Of a DNA stretch of 64,000 nt, positions 53,381 to 64,000 are shown piece by piece (position 1 is the first letter of the stretch; each line of letters begins with the position of its first letter). The notes under the pieces are model-generated. The model ran no database searches, was not told where the DNA came from, and saw only the letters and a list, made by a program, of their open reading frames with translations. The position numbers were made by a program, and so were the translations under genes. The stretch is from Monilinia fructicola (lineage: Eukaryota > Ascomycota > Leotiomycetes > Helotiales > Sclerotiniaceae), in assembly GCA_008692225.1 (NCBI GenBank), contig VICG01000013.1, positions 62,001-126,000 on the forward strand, given 5' to 3'.

Positions 53381-54357
53381 ATGGCTGAACAAACTGTAGT
53401 CTTTATTTCTGGAGTCAGTTCAGGTATGTAGATAGCTGAAATGTTGTGAACTTTAGTAGGTATTACGAAGCTAAAAGTGGTTTAGGAATCGGTAAAGCAT
53501 TGGCCGAGCACTATCTTTCAAAGCCAAACCATACCGTCATCGGAAGTGTCCGCAATAGTAGCAGTCCTGCCGTGGTAGAGTTGAAGTCGACCGTTCCTGC
53601 AAGTGGTTCCAAGCTTCTTCTCGTGCATATCGAGAACACTTCACCCGATGACCCAAAGAAAGCAGTAACCGATATCAAAGCCGCCGGCATTGAACACATC
53701 GACATCGTCTTCGCCAATGCGGGAGGTAGTCCACCAGTTGTAGATCTCGAAAATGTTTCCAGCGAGGATATGATCACCAGCTTTCAGACTAACGCTCTTG
53801 GTACTTTGGTACTTTTCCAAGCACTTAGACCATTGCTTCAGGCGTCGAAGAATCCGAAATGGGCATCCATCTCATCAATTGGTGGTTCTATTGGTACAAT
53901 GGGTACCTTAGATACCTGGTTTACTCCAGCTTACGGTGCTTCTAAAGCTGCTTTGAATTGGCTGGTTCGGTAAGTTTAACACTCTGTTTGACTTTGTTCA
54001 TGCAGTCACATTAACATATCCGTATAGGGCAATTCACTGCAGTCAGCCATGGATGATTACGGCTGCTTTCCACCCCGGGTAATTCCACCCTAAGTCTATG
54101 AAGTGAAACGGTCCTAATAGAAAGATAGTATTGTCCAAACTGGTCCCGGCAACTGGATCGCTCGTCAAATCGGAATGGAGCAAGCACCTACCACTATTGA
54201 CGATAGCGTCTTGAACCTAGTTACCAAAGTAAGTAGCGCTTCATGTTGATCAGAAACAGTTACTAATGTCAACTCTTTCTAGCTTGAGGAAGCTACTAGA
54301 GATAACTACTCGGGCAAGTTCATCAATGTCATTGATGGAAATGAACTTCCCTGGTAA
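53381..54357 (+). CDS. SDR of the norsolorinic-acid-ketoreductase-like type, 250 residues
   Basis: Five exons, phases consistent, no break: 53381-53423, 53486-53969, 54028-54078, 54129-54228 and 54283-54357. The start MAEQTVVFISGVSSGIGKAL contains the cofactor motif, split by the first intron as in the SDR at 47444. Further motifs: FANAGG, the catalytic Ser (ASISSIGGSIG) and YGASK (YxxxK). The ending QTGPGNWIA ... FINVIDGNELPW is typical of small fungal ketoreductases near PKS genes. Exon 3 is only 51 nt. It likely reduces a keto group of a pathway intermediate with NADPH. Confidence 0.9.
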
Positions 54358-55553
54358 ACAATGGCGAGAGCCGTGGGATTATTAGATAGACTCGGAGTGT
54401 ATCAGAATTTGTTTTGCCCCAATCACTTTCTCTATCAGATCAGGTTGATAGTTTCGCTCTAGAGCCTTATCTCCCCCATACTGCTACGTGCCTAACTTTT
54501 GCAATTCTTCAATTTCATTGGCTGGTAGATTACCAAATATAGGAATGAATATCGTTAAATATAACCATGTACTTGAAGCTTTTGTTTCACAAAACTTCGA
54601 TCTTATTGGAGTGAGAAACTAGGGAACCGCAAGAGTATAGTTAGTTATGGGGAGTTACCTATGGTATCATTCACATCAATGTGTCTTAGTCATAATGAGT
54701 ACTACCTCAGATTTTGGAGAAAGTTTCCAGTATGGATAGAAGAATGTTGGGTTCGACTATAAAAATTCAGATCGAAGTCCAATTGGTCTGATTACGGGAT
54801 TACGGTATACGGTTGAAGTAGACACCCCGGATAAACTTGAACAAATTAGGACTTTTAGCTGACTGAGTAGACTCTGATCTACAGTTCTTCCGGCAAATGG
54901 AATCTAGTTGTGTTGCAGTGAAGATCTCTGGCACACTTCAACTGATGTACATGAAGACGAGAAGGGGGCGGAGGTAGTTCCTCTACAAGATAAGATTGTC
55001 AGCTTATCTGCCCGCATCAAATTATTGGAAAAATTTCCAGGGAAGTTCCTGCCAAGCGTCAGCTGACGCTATCCAATACTTTACTTTAGACTACATGCAA
55101 GTGTTGATTGACTATTTCCCGCGATCATGCATATGCAAGTGATGCATGATTACAGTACCCGTTTTTAATGTGTTTGAACGTTATCTGCCGTGCCACCTAC
55201 CACGGCATGCCGGATATCTAGCATTTTGAACGGTTTGTCAATTGATAGATTTCTTCAAGGCTGCATGGTGGTACATGCAGGATGCGTTGGCCCCAGGATA
55301 ATACGACCCGAGCTCCTTCTCGATGAGCTTCATACCTATTCCAAATGCTGCCGGAGTTTCAACCAGCGGTGTGCTAAACATTCATCAGAAGGATTCCTTG
55401 TAAGATCAGCTGTCAGATGAACCGATGATTATTCTAAGAAGGCGTGATACCTTTTCTGCAGTTCTTTGTCCTGATTTTGTTCAAGCTTGCCATTTTCTTC
55501 GAATTTCATTCCCCCGAACGATATTCCTCCACAAAAATATCTTATTTCTGAAA
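54358..55553. other. Intergenic region
   Basis: 1.2 kb without a supported gene. The frames 55190-55420 and 55425-55697 overlap the 5' UTR of the next gene and lack motifs upstream of 55554. Confidence 0.45.
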
Positions 55554-56679
55554 ATGGCAATAGATTCCCTCATTCCAAATGACGCTCGGATTGAGCACAG
55601 ATACTCTAATATTGAAGATGGCATCACATATCACTACCTACTAGCTAAACCTCAGGGAAACGCGCTTGCCACCGTCGTACTTCTTCATGGCTGGTGAGAA
55701 AGATCCATATTCAGCTCTGAAAGATGTCATAATCTCTGACTTTCTGTGCCTTTTCAGGCCTGATCTAGCAATGGGCTGGCGTTTCCAAGTCCCACATCTC
55801 ATGTCCCTGGGTTTCCAAGTTGTTATTCCAGACATGCTCGGATATGGTCAAACTTCTTCACCATCATCCCCTGAAGAATACTCCATGAAAAGAATGTCGG
55901 GTCATATAGCTCACATCATCCGGGAAGTGACTACTGAGCCCATCATACTGGGTGGCCATGATTGGGGAGCGTTCCTTGCGTGGCGAACCGCTATCTACTA
56001 CCCCAACCTGATTCGTGGCATTTTCACCTTCTGTATCCCCTTCTTTCCACCACAACCAAGAGTCATCACGCTCGAGGAGTTTGTTGAGCAGCTTCCGGAC
56101 TTCAAATATCAATTACAACTTGCGAGTCCAGTTGCTGAGACTCTGGCTGGAAAGTCAGAGGCTACGATAAGGGGCTTCTTATGCAGCTTGTATGGGGGTG
56201 TCACTTCTGAAGGATTGCCTGGGTTTGATGTATCTACTGGAGTCATTGGGGAAAGACTTGAGAAGATCAATTCTACACCCCTCATGACATCTGAAATCTT
56301 GGACCACTATGGTACATGGTTCTCAATCTAAGTTACGAATGAGAGGCTAATAACTTATTTTCATCCTAGTTGGGGAATATTCTCGCAATGGTCTCCATGG
56401 CCGATGAACTGGTACCGCACCATGTCAATAAACAGCAAGGATGAGCTTCCACTTATCGAAAGGATGCCTGACTTCAAATTTCAGGTACCGGGCATGATTG
56501 TCATGGCTGGGGAAGACCCCGCGCTACCGCCAGCTATGACTGCAGGCCAAGAGAAATACTTTTCTGTAGGGCTGAAAAAAGAAGTGATACCGGGAGCATC
56601 ACATTGGGTCTTGATTCACTTCCCTGAGGAGGCAAACAAGCACATTGAGGATTTTGTGAAAGAATTACTCGAAGTGTAA
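55554..56679 (+). CDS. Epoxide hydrolase (alpha/beta hydrolase), one apparent frame break
   Basis: Exons 55554-55693, 55758-56311 and 56370-56679, about 334 residues. Landmarks in order: the oxyanion-hole HGWPDLAMGW (HGxPD type, split by intron 1), GYGQTSSP, the nucleophile elbow GGHDWGAFLAW with its Asp, the lid segment ending in NWYRT, the acid region MVMAGEDPALPP, and the catalytic His in GASHWVLIHFPEEAN. Exon 3 loses one C near 56402 (GGCCG where GGCCCG restores HGPMNWYR). The family opens epoxides to diols by an Asp ester intermediate. In a cluster with a ring-oxidising monooxygenase it could hydrolyse a ring epoxide. It has no signal peptide, so it should be intracellular. Confidence 0.88.
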
Positions 56680-57230
56680 GACTCTTATATTGCTTACTAG
56701 TTTGAGAGAGTCTGGTGCATAATATATGAGCTTTACTATCATTAAGATAGTACCGAAAAAGTTAAAAATATTCTTGGGAATAAGTTGATTATTTTGATTT
56801 TCAATCTATTGGATTCAAAGTGACACAGTAACAAAATAACAATCAATGCGAGATCAACACGGTTAGTGACTCGAATTTTATGACCTCAAAGTCATATCCT
56901 CTATATGTGTACAAGTATGAAATGATGCTAAAAAGCCTGAGGATACAGTTCGTATTTAAAGGGGCTTGGCATGGTGAAATCCTCGCTTCGAAACATCACT
57001 TCAAGTGGAGTTAGCACTCTGGTATTATCGTGGAGTTTAGTACTGAGATTCATCATCATTGTAATATATTCTTACGACTCACAATTAACATCAGCGGGTG
57101 TAAAATTAGGATCGCAAATCTAATATGCGCAAAGTCTGAATTTTAGGTTTAATATCAAATTTGATAGGTACAGATATCTAATCTTTCCCTGCCTTGCCGC
57201 AACATCGTTGTGGGAATTTAACGCGTCTTA
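56680..57230. other. Convergent spacer
   Basis: 551 bp of AT-rich DNA between the 3' ends of the epoxide hydrolase and the Ayr1-like SDR. No gene. Confidence 0.5.
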
Positions 57231-58612
57231 TCACCCTCCTTCAATGCATGGGCCTTTTGAAGTTTTCCAAAATTGAAGTCCGACCAAAAGATGTAATCCT
57301 ACGACTGGGTTAGCTATTTCTCCTGAAATGCCTTTTCTCCTCATAATACATACCCATACAGTACGGAAAGCAAAAGTGTCCAAGAAACGAATAATTCGCG
57401 TTGCACTGCCAGTCCAAAACCATGCAGGAGGTGATGCCTTTAAGCTCTGTGTGACGACATTCCCGGCATAGACAAAACGGTTCGTAGTTTCTGCGACATT
57501 TTGTAAGTGACAAATCCGTTTCTGGGTGACAAATTAGATAGGGGAGGGATAGAAATACTTGGAGTTCTTTGAACGTGCTGTTTGAACTCTGAAGCGAGGG
57601 GGGCGAAGTATGAGTCTTGGGGGTTCGTTAGAATATCATTGATGTGGAGTGTGAAGATAAATATTAACCTGGTGGTAGCTCTCGGTTTTGGTCACCCTTA
57701 AGAATGTTGGTCCAACTTCCCCGGAAATTATCTGTAGAAAAAGACATCAATTGATTGTGTAAAGGTTTGGGGGAAATCAAATCATACCATGAGTACTTTG
57801 ACACTAAGAATCGATCCTTGTCAGCTCGTATAGTAACAAGACCTTCGGAGAGGTGTTGTTTAGAGAAGCTTACTTGAATGGGGCCATTTCAAGACGAAGG
57901 GTGTTCGTCCAATGCTGTAAGGCTGCTTTGGAAGCGTTGTATGAAGCTACAGGTCATATCAATCAGAGCACGAGATTACCCCCGAGAAAGTCGAATGTTC
58001 AAACTTACATCCATATACATATGGTACAATGCCTCCTATTGAACCGATACTCACAATTGTTCCCGCGGATTTGATTAACATACCATGGAAGTGATGTACC
58101 ATTCGCATAGGCCCAAATACATTGACATCAAACATTCGCTCCACAGAACCAACATTGGTATCGATGGCGGTCATAGTATAACCTGGGGGATCTCAGTTGA
58201 TATTCTGAATATGAGAATTGCAGGTGTCTTACAGATGCCACTGCACAAGGTTAGCTTTGTATAAAATTGGAGTTGCATGTCGGTTTTCAGATTTACTTAC
58301 GCATTATTGACTAATACATCAAGATATCCACCAGTGATATCAAGTAAATTCTCTTTGAATTCGAGAATTGATTCATCTTTTGTCACATCCAGTCGAAACC
58401 AGGTGATTTTCTCCTTGTCAAGATGCTCGCTAGACTCCTGTGGAAGGAGAGTAGCAATAGCATATAGACCACGGCGCTTGTATTCATGTACAAGAGCCTC
58501 ACCAATTCCGCCTTGGCCACAACTAGTACCTAGATTAGCCAGCAACGCAGATGCTCAAGGCGGATTTGGAATAATACCCAGTAACCAAGGCATATCTCTG
58601 TCTTTCTGACAT
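57231..58612 (-). CDS. Ayr1-like SDR with an 8-nt micro-exon
   Basis: Nine exons on the minus strand by my reading: 58612-58578, 58522-58301, 58240-58233 (8 nt), 58182-58009, 57946-57874, 57803-57788 (16 nt), 57731-57669, 57615-57559 and 57490-57231, about 302 residues. Motifs: MSERQRYALVTGCGQGGIGE (cofactor site across intron 1), VLVNNAG, IVSIGSIGG and YNASK. The C-terminal part (AWFWTGSATRIIRFLDTF) fits acylglycerone-phosphate-reductase-like SDRs. The phase is off by one between the 16-nt exon and the next, probably a missing G at 57787-57789. Exons 6-9 are less certain than 1-5. It is divergent with the PKS gene, which suggests co-regulation. Confidence 0.8.
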
Positions 58613-59487
58613 CTTGAGTGCGTAACTGAGAGATTGATTCGTGAAGGGCGAGGGAAACGAGAGTGGTGTTTGCGGAGCTTGAAGAAAATCTCTAAGTGTG
58701 CATTATCATATGCTATCTCGGGTTGAAGATCTCCAACCGCCATGAATCCCGCTTCAAAGTCTTATCACTTCACCGCTCTTTAATCTGATGAATGTGCATA
58801 TGCAGTACACAAGCATCATTCTACGTATACATGCATCGTTGCTACGGATATCCCCCTCGACTGCCCAGGTGTATATGCTTATGATTTGCCATGAAACGCT
58901 CGTGTAAGACATAGGGTAACATACAGTGAGAGAAATATGACTGCCTGTAGATTGCATCATCTTGAAGCTTACGGGACTGGCACTAGGCAGTCTGTCAGCG
59001 AATCTTCTTACTCTGTCTTATCTGCTGACTGTAGCTCCTTTTTGACTCATGCATTGTGTATTGGGTCTCGGCATTGCACTTTAGGGGATTAGTTATTCAG
59101 CTCTCAAACTTCATGAAACAGAGCAGAAGATAACAATCTACGCCAAGATTCCCCAATTAGAAAAAACAATTCTTGTAGTAGGTCTAAGTTGTGGAACCTC
59201 GGGAATCTCACGTTTCTCTAGATCATGCAACTGCTTGTCTACTAGCTGACACGGCGAAGGGAAGGGATATACCAATCACATCTTACCCTTGAGGCTCTGG
59301 TATGTCTTTAGCAAAATCCAGATATATTAAACACTTGCCCCAGACTTTTGTTGGAGATACTGTGTGAAGATCAAGATTGAATATAGACTATAGATATTTT
59401 CCCAAATTCATTGAACTTTTTATACCCACTTTTCTCCTCGAACTTTGGTAATCTCTTTAGAAGTTACCATCCCACACCAATTTCAAG
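58613..59487. other. Divergent promoter between SDR and PKS
   Basis: 875 bp between outward-facing starts. The minus frame 58754-58960 has no support. A likely site for pathway-specific control, but I could not identify a binding motif with confidence. Confidence 0.5.
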
Positions 59488-62400
59488 ATGGCAGGGAAGA
59501 TCAATGGAAACAGTACTGCTCAGGCAGCGCCTTCCAATGGACAGACAAATGGGCATGCCAACGGGAGTACCAACGGGCATACGAACGGGCATACAAACGG
59601 GAATACCAACGGTGACACCAACGGGTATTCAAATGGGCATGCTGATAGTTATACAAACGGAGGAAAACATAACGATGAAGAAGACCCCATATGTATTGTG
59701 GGAATGGGTAAAACGTCCCTCCAAATAAACTCAAAAATCCAAATCACTAACACTTCCAGCGTGTCGGCTACCGGGTGGCATCAGATCCCCCTCAGATCTT
59801 TGGGAATTCTTATCCCGCAATGATTCTGCTCAAGGTCAGGTACCAAAGGAGCGTTTTCAACATCAAAGCATTTTATCATCCTGATGGCAGCCGAGCTGGA
59901 GTCATGGATGCAGATGGTGGATATTTCCTGCAAGAGGATGTCCGTCTATTTGAAAATAGCTTCTTTGGTATCAATAACTTGGAGGCAACTTATATGGATC
60001 CCCAGCAGCGAAAGCTTTTAGAAGTAGTTTTCGAGTGCTTTGAAAGCGCAGGATTGTCAATGGAGCAAATCTCCGGAACTAACACGGGAGTTTACGTCGG
60101 TAATTTTACCGTTGATTACCTAACCATGCAAGCCCGAGATCCCGATTACATGCATCGATACAACGCCACAGGATCTGGAACAGCTATCAGTAAGTTCTAA
60201 TTATCAACAGTTTCCCTCAAGATCCCTGAAAATCCCCTGAGCTTACATCTTATATTTGAAAAATCCAAAAATTGATCGCTTGTAGTGTCCAATCGAATCA
60301 GTCATGCATTTAACCTCAATGGGCCAAGGTACGTACCTTTCCCGACATGGAGTCTCAGACATCATGTAAAAACCCCCCAGCAAGTACTCAACATTTTGTA
60401 GTTTTACAATCGACACTGCGTGCTCTTCATCCATCTATTGTCTCCATAATGCAGTGAATGCCATAAAGAATGGAGAATGCGATGGAGCCATAGTTGCAGC
60501 AGCTAACTTGATCACTGCCCCGAACAACATCTCGGGACAATGAAGGGAGGTGTTCTTTCACCAACCTCGACGTGCCACACATTTGACGCTTCAGCTGATG
60601 GGTACGGGAGAGCCGAAGCTGTTAACTCAGTGTACTTAAAGTCTCTTTCTTCCGCTCTCAGAGACGGCAACAAAATTTGGGGTATTGTTCGTGGCACGGC
60701 CATAAACTCGTAAGTCTGATAATTCAAGATCACTCAAAATCGATACCATGAACTAAAGAATCGTACCGCAGAAATGGAAGAACCCCTGGAATTACTTTAC
60801 CAAGTGCCAAGCTCCAGGAAGCCGTCATACGCAAGGCATATGCCAGTGCTGGCTTAAACTTCGACGAAACAGATTACATTGAGTGCCATGGAACCGGTAC
60901 AGCTGTAGGAGACCCAATAGAGGTCGATGGACTTCAAAGCTGTTTTGGTCCTAGAGAGTGGCCTTTGAAGATAGGATCAGTAAGTATACTCCAGGAATAC
61001 TCCACTGCATGGGTTTTCCCTCTCCCCCTTGAAATTCAATATCTAATTCCACCGGTGCAATCCAGGTCAAAGCGAATCTCGGTCACAGTGAAGCCGCTAG
61101 TGGTCTCACTTCATTGATAAAAGTAGCTTTAGCTTTAGACAAAGGTCAAATTCCACCAACATATGGCGTGAAGAAATTAAATCCCAAGAGTAAGTAGCCT
61201 CTGGTCTTACAACAGCTGAGAGGGATTCCACTGACGTTGCAAACATTAGTTCATCTTGAAAAAGCGAACATGAGCATCGCAATGGATGTAGGAGAATGGC
61301 CTCGAGACTTGCGCCGAGCCAGTATTAATTCATTCGGTTATGGTGGGGCAAATGCCCATGCAATTGTCGAATCTCTCGACAGTTTTCTTAACAAACCCCG
61401 CGAGAAAGTCCATGTTCCATCCGATCGCAAAGCTCAGGTAGTTGTACTTCCAATTTCAGCCGCATCGAAAAAATCATTAGAAAATCGTCTCAAACAAACC
61501 GAAGAGATTGGTCCAACGTGGGGACGCAGATATAACTCAAAGCCTCGCCTTCACATTGACCCAGAAATCTCCCAGCATGCGCAATAAGAGATTTCTCTTA
61601 GCAAGGACAAGGGCTGACGGGAGTTCCGAAATGCTGGAACCCGAAGCACCTGAGACTGTCGATGCAAAATCAGCCGGTCTTCCTTTTGCCTTTATTTTCA
61701 CAGGTCAAGGGGCGCAATATCCGGAAATGGGCAAGCAGCTGCTCCAGAATAATGAAAGTTTTCGCAACACCATCCGTGAACTTGATAATTATTTGCAGAG
61801 TCTATCAACCAAGACGGCTCCGACATGGACATTGGAACAAACGCTCTTAGATTCACCACTTACGAGCCAAATCAACCATGTTACTCGCAGTCAGCCAATC
61901 TGCACAGCCATTCAGATTGGCCTTGTCAATCTATTGCAAAGTTGGGGTGTTGTTCCATCAGCAGTAGTTGGACACTCATCGGGTGAGATTGCAGCAGCCT
62001 ATGCTGCCGGACTCCTTGACGCTAAAGAAGCTATTCTCGCGGCATACTTCCGAGGTTATGCCGTTGGAATGCTAAAATCAAGAGGAATCATGGTCGCCGC
62101 TGGAATAAGCCCTGATCACGCCGAGCAACTCATTGATGAACAAGGGCTGCGGGGAAAAGTATGCGTGGCTTGCGTCAATTCTCCCGAGAGTGTTACGCTC
62201 AGCGGCTCCGAAGAAGGAGCAGAGATTCTCCTTAAAGAGCTTCAGAAGAACAAATTATTCGCACGAAAAATCGAGACTGGCGGAAGAGCTTACCATTCAC
62301 ATTTGGTAAAGGAGATTGGCCCTCTTTATGAAAGTCTCCTTGCACCACACTTGGACGAAAATCCCAAGCTTTGTAGTTCCGACGTCACGATGTTCTCGTC

Positions 62401-64000
62401 TGTGGGCTATGAGAGCAGTAAATACCTACACCTCGCCAAGCAAGCAAGGAAAGCCAAGTATTGGCGGGACAATCTCGAGAACTCCGTTCAATTTAGCTCT
62501 GCACTTCAAGATCTTATCGGTGATGGAAAGATTCACCTCATTGAGATCGGTCCGCATCCAGCTTTGAAGGGCCCCGTCCAGCAAGTTCGGACTTCAATCA
62601 AAGTTGACAAGAATATCCTTCCATATAGTTCGACATTTGTGAGGGGTAAAGACGCTGAATTGTGTATCATGAAATTAGCAGGGAATCTTTACCTTCATGG
62701 TCATGAATTGCAATGGCAGAATGTTAATAACTTGCCCCAACAGAATCAAGTTATATTACACGATGTCCAACCATATCCATGGGACTACTCAGCTGGACTC
62801 CTTTGGGCCGAGTCTCGGCCTTCTGTCGAGCTACGAAACAGACAGCATGTGCGCCATGAGCTGTTGGGATCACCTGCTACTGCTGGTAATGGAATAGATT
62901 GGAGTTGGCGAAATATTATACGAGCAACAGAAGCCTCTTGGCTACTGGATCACAAGGTCGAGTCTCAGATTGTTTTCCCAGCTACTGGCTATCTTGCCAT
63001 GGCAATGGAAGCAATTGCTCAGGTCAAAGGTCTCAAAAGCGCAATATCAGGGAATTCGGTTGGACCAAACACTTCTTTCGAATTCCGAAATGTGAGCATC
63101 AGCGCCGCTCTTGTCATCCAAGATGAGAAAGATACAGGCGCCAAAGAGGTTGAGCTCCATACAGCCTTCTCATGGCGAAAGATATCTACCACTAGTAAAT
63201 CTACTGACTGGTGTGATTTTTCCATATCATCGTGGGAATCGGGGCAAAGTACACTCCATTGTTCAGGAAGTGTTCGCACCGGAGGTCCATTGGCAGCGAA
63301 AGGCACAATTGAAGTTCAGAACACAGAAGGCTTTGAGAAATGGTCTATGCACCCTTGGTACAAGAAGCTTGCCGAAGGTGGGCTTTCCTTTGGACCACAG
63401 TTTCAGTCATTGACAAGCTTGAGTACCGACGGAAGTCGTGTCAGATCTGATGCATTATCTACGACCAACCTAAAGAAGAAGGTTGGAAAAGATACAGATA
63501 CTGAGTACTTTGTGCACCCAATTACTGTTGATGCTTGCTTGTAAGTTATAAAATCCCCTCTTACCACTCCTATGGCAGTGTGTTTCTCTGAGCCTCCAAA
63601 AGTTATTGAGCCACCTCGGCCGTAATTTTTCTCTCTTCCTTCTGAAATAGCAAGGCTAACTCTATTTTCTCGTACTTAGGCAATCCGGCATTATGGGCGG
63701 TACAGGTGGCAACTTAAGCACCCTCAAGGCGTTTCTGCCAGTCTTTATCTCAGAATGTCGAATCCAATCCTTGGGAGAAACAAATGACGAAGAAGCCACA
63801 ATTCATACCAAAATGACCACAACTGGTTTCGCAACCAGGAGAATTGATGCAACTCTCTTAGGACCTTCGGGTAGTGTTGTTATTGACATGAAAGATGTCC
63901 GTCTATCTCTTTTACACTGGTAAGATGGGAAGTGGAGAAATCAATGATAATATACACTCCGAACGACATCCAACATTGCGGATTAATTGGAAACCTGATC
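59488..64000 (+). CDS. Highly reducing polyketide synthase, 5' part (KS-AT-DH), four apparent frame breaks
   Basis: Exons: 59488-59707, 59760-60189, 60286-60328, 60402-60709, 60772-60979, 61066-61189, 61250-63540 and 63680 to beyond 64000. After an Asn-Gly-rich leader (about residues 8-58) comes the ketosynthase: [25 protein letters not shown], active Cys in DTACSSS (Cys codon 60421-60423), His in [14 protein letters not shown] and in [10 protein letters not shown]. The acyltransferase follows with [12 protein letters not shown] and [14 protein letters not shown]. The dehydratase has His in [20 protein letters not shown] and Asp in [12 protein letters not shown]. This order is a highly reducing type I PKS. 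Frame breaks: extra T 59854-59857, missing G near 60522, an extra base near 61506, extra T 63910-63913. Ketoreductase, enoylreductase and ACP regions lie beyond the window. Confidence 0.93.
59560..59652 (+). repeat. 12-bp repeat encoding the Asn-Gly-rich PKS leader
   Basis: About eight degenerate copies of a 12-bp unit (roughly ACNAACGGGNAT) encode [16 protein letters not shown] tetrapeptides at the PKS N-terminus. The frame is kept throughout, so it is translated; probably a disordered, length-variable linker. Confidence 0.85.

Noticed and set aside
56370..56410. Alternative open frame (WGIFSQWSPWPMNWYR) at the start of epoxide hydrolase exon 3
   Set aside because: Would avoid the frame break, but the other frame gives the family-typical EYSRNGLHGP before NWYR, so a missing C is the better explanation.

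Overview
The window is nuclear DNA of a filamentous ascomycete (Pezizomycotina; Leotiomycetes is my guess, not proven). Evidence: short introns of about 50-70 nt with GTAAGT-type donors, a DUG2-type WD40 + M20 peptidase gene, a TIM17 gene and a fungal polyketide gene cluster. The sequence is moderately AT-rich and no transposon was recognised.

Layout. 1-16.8 kb is gene-poor: the 3' end of a probable FF-domain protein, a secreted protein of unknown function, a 414-residue unknown, an RGG-rich RNA-binding protein, a 218-residue unknown, and several weak or decayed coding traces. 17.9-23.2 kb holds two housekeeping genes, TIM17 (+) and DUG2 (-), separated by a (CCCTCA)n array. 23.2-30.2 kb is low-complexity DNA packed with microsatellites. 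30.2-31.5 kb is a GC-rich, intronless Mae1-type dicarboxylate transporter. 31.5-37.4 kb is nearly gene-free. From 37.4 kb to the right edge the window is a secondary-metabolite cluster.

Cluster. In order: flavin-dependent halogenase (-), two 510-residue berberine-bridge-type FAD oxidases (- and +, divergent), cupin (-), classical SDR (-), retinol-dehydrogenase-like SDR (+), PaxM-like FAD monooxygenase (+), ketoreductase-like SDR (+), epoxide hydrolase (+), Ayr1-like SDR (-) and a highly reducing PKS (+; KS, AT and DH seen, truncated by the window). HR-PKS + several SDRs + cupin + FAD oxidase + FAD monooxygenase is the gene set of fungal salicylaldehyde loci (sordarial/pyriculol, trichoxide, flavoglaucin type). 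The halogenase, the second oxidase and the epoxide hydrolase are additions. I infer a chlorinated (or brominated) salicylaldehyde or epoxycyclohexene-type product; the compound cannot be named from sequence.

Quality caveat. Twenty single-base frame breaks were found in nine otherwise well-conserved genes, nearly all in short runs of one base, and including TIM17, which should be essential. I read most of them as assembly indels. Spliced coordinates below are my own reading of exon boundaries and frames.
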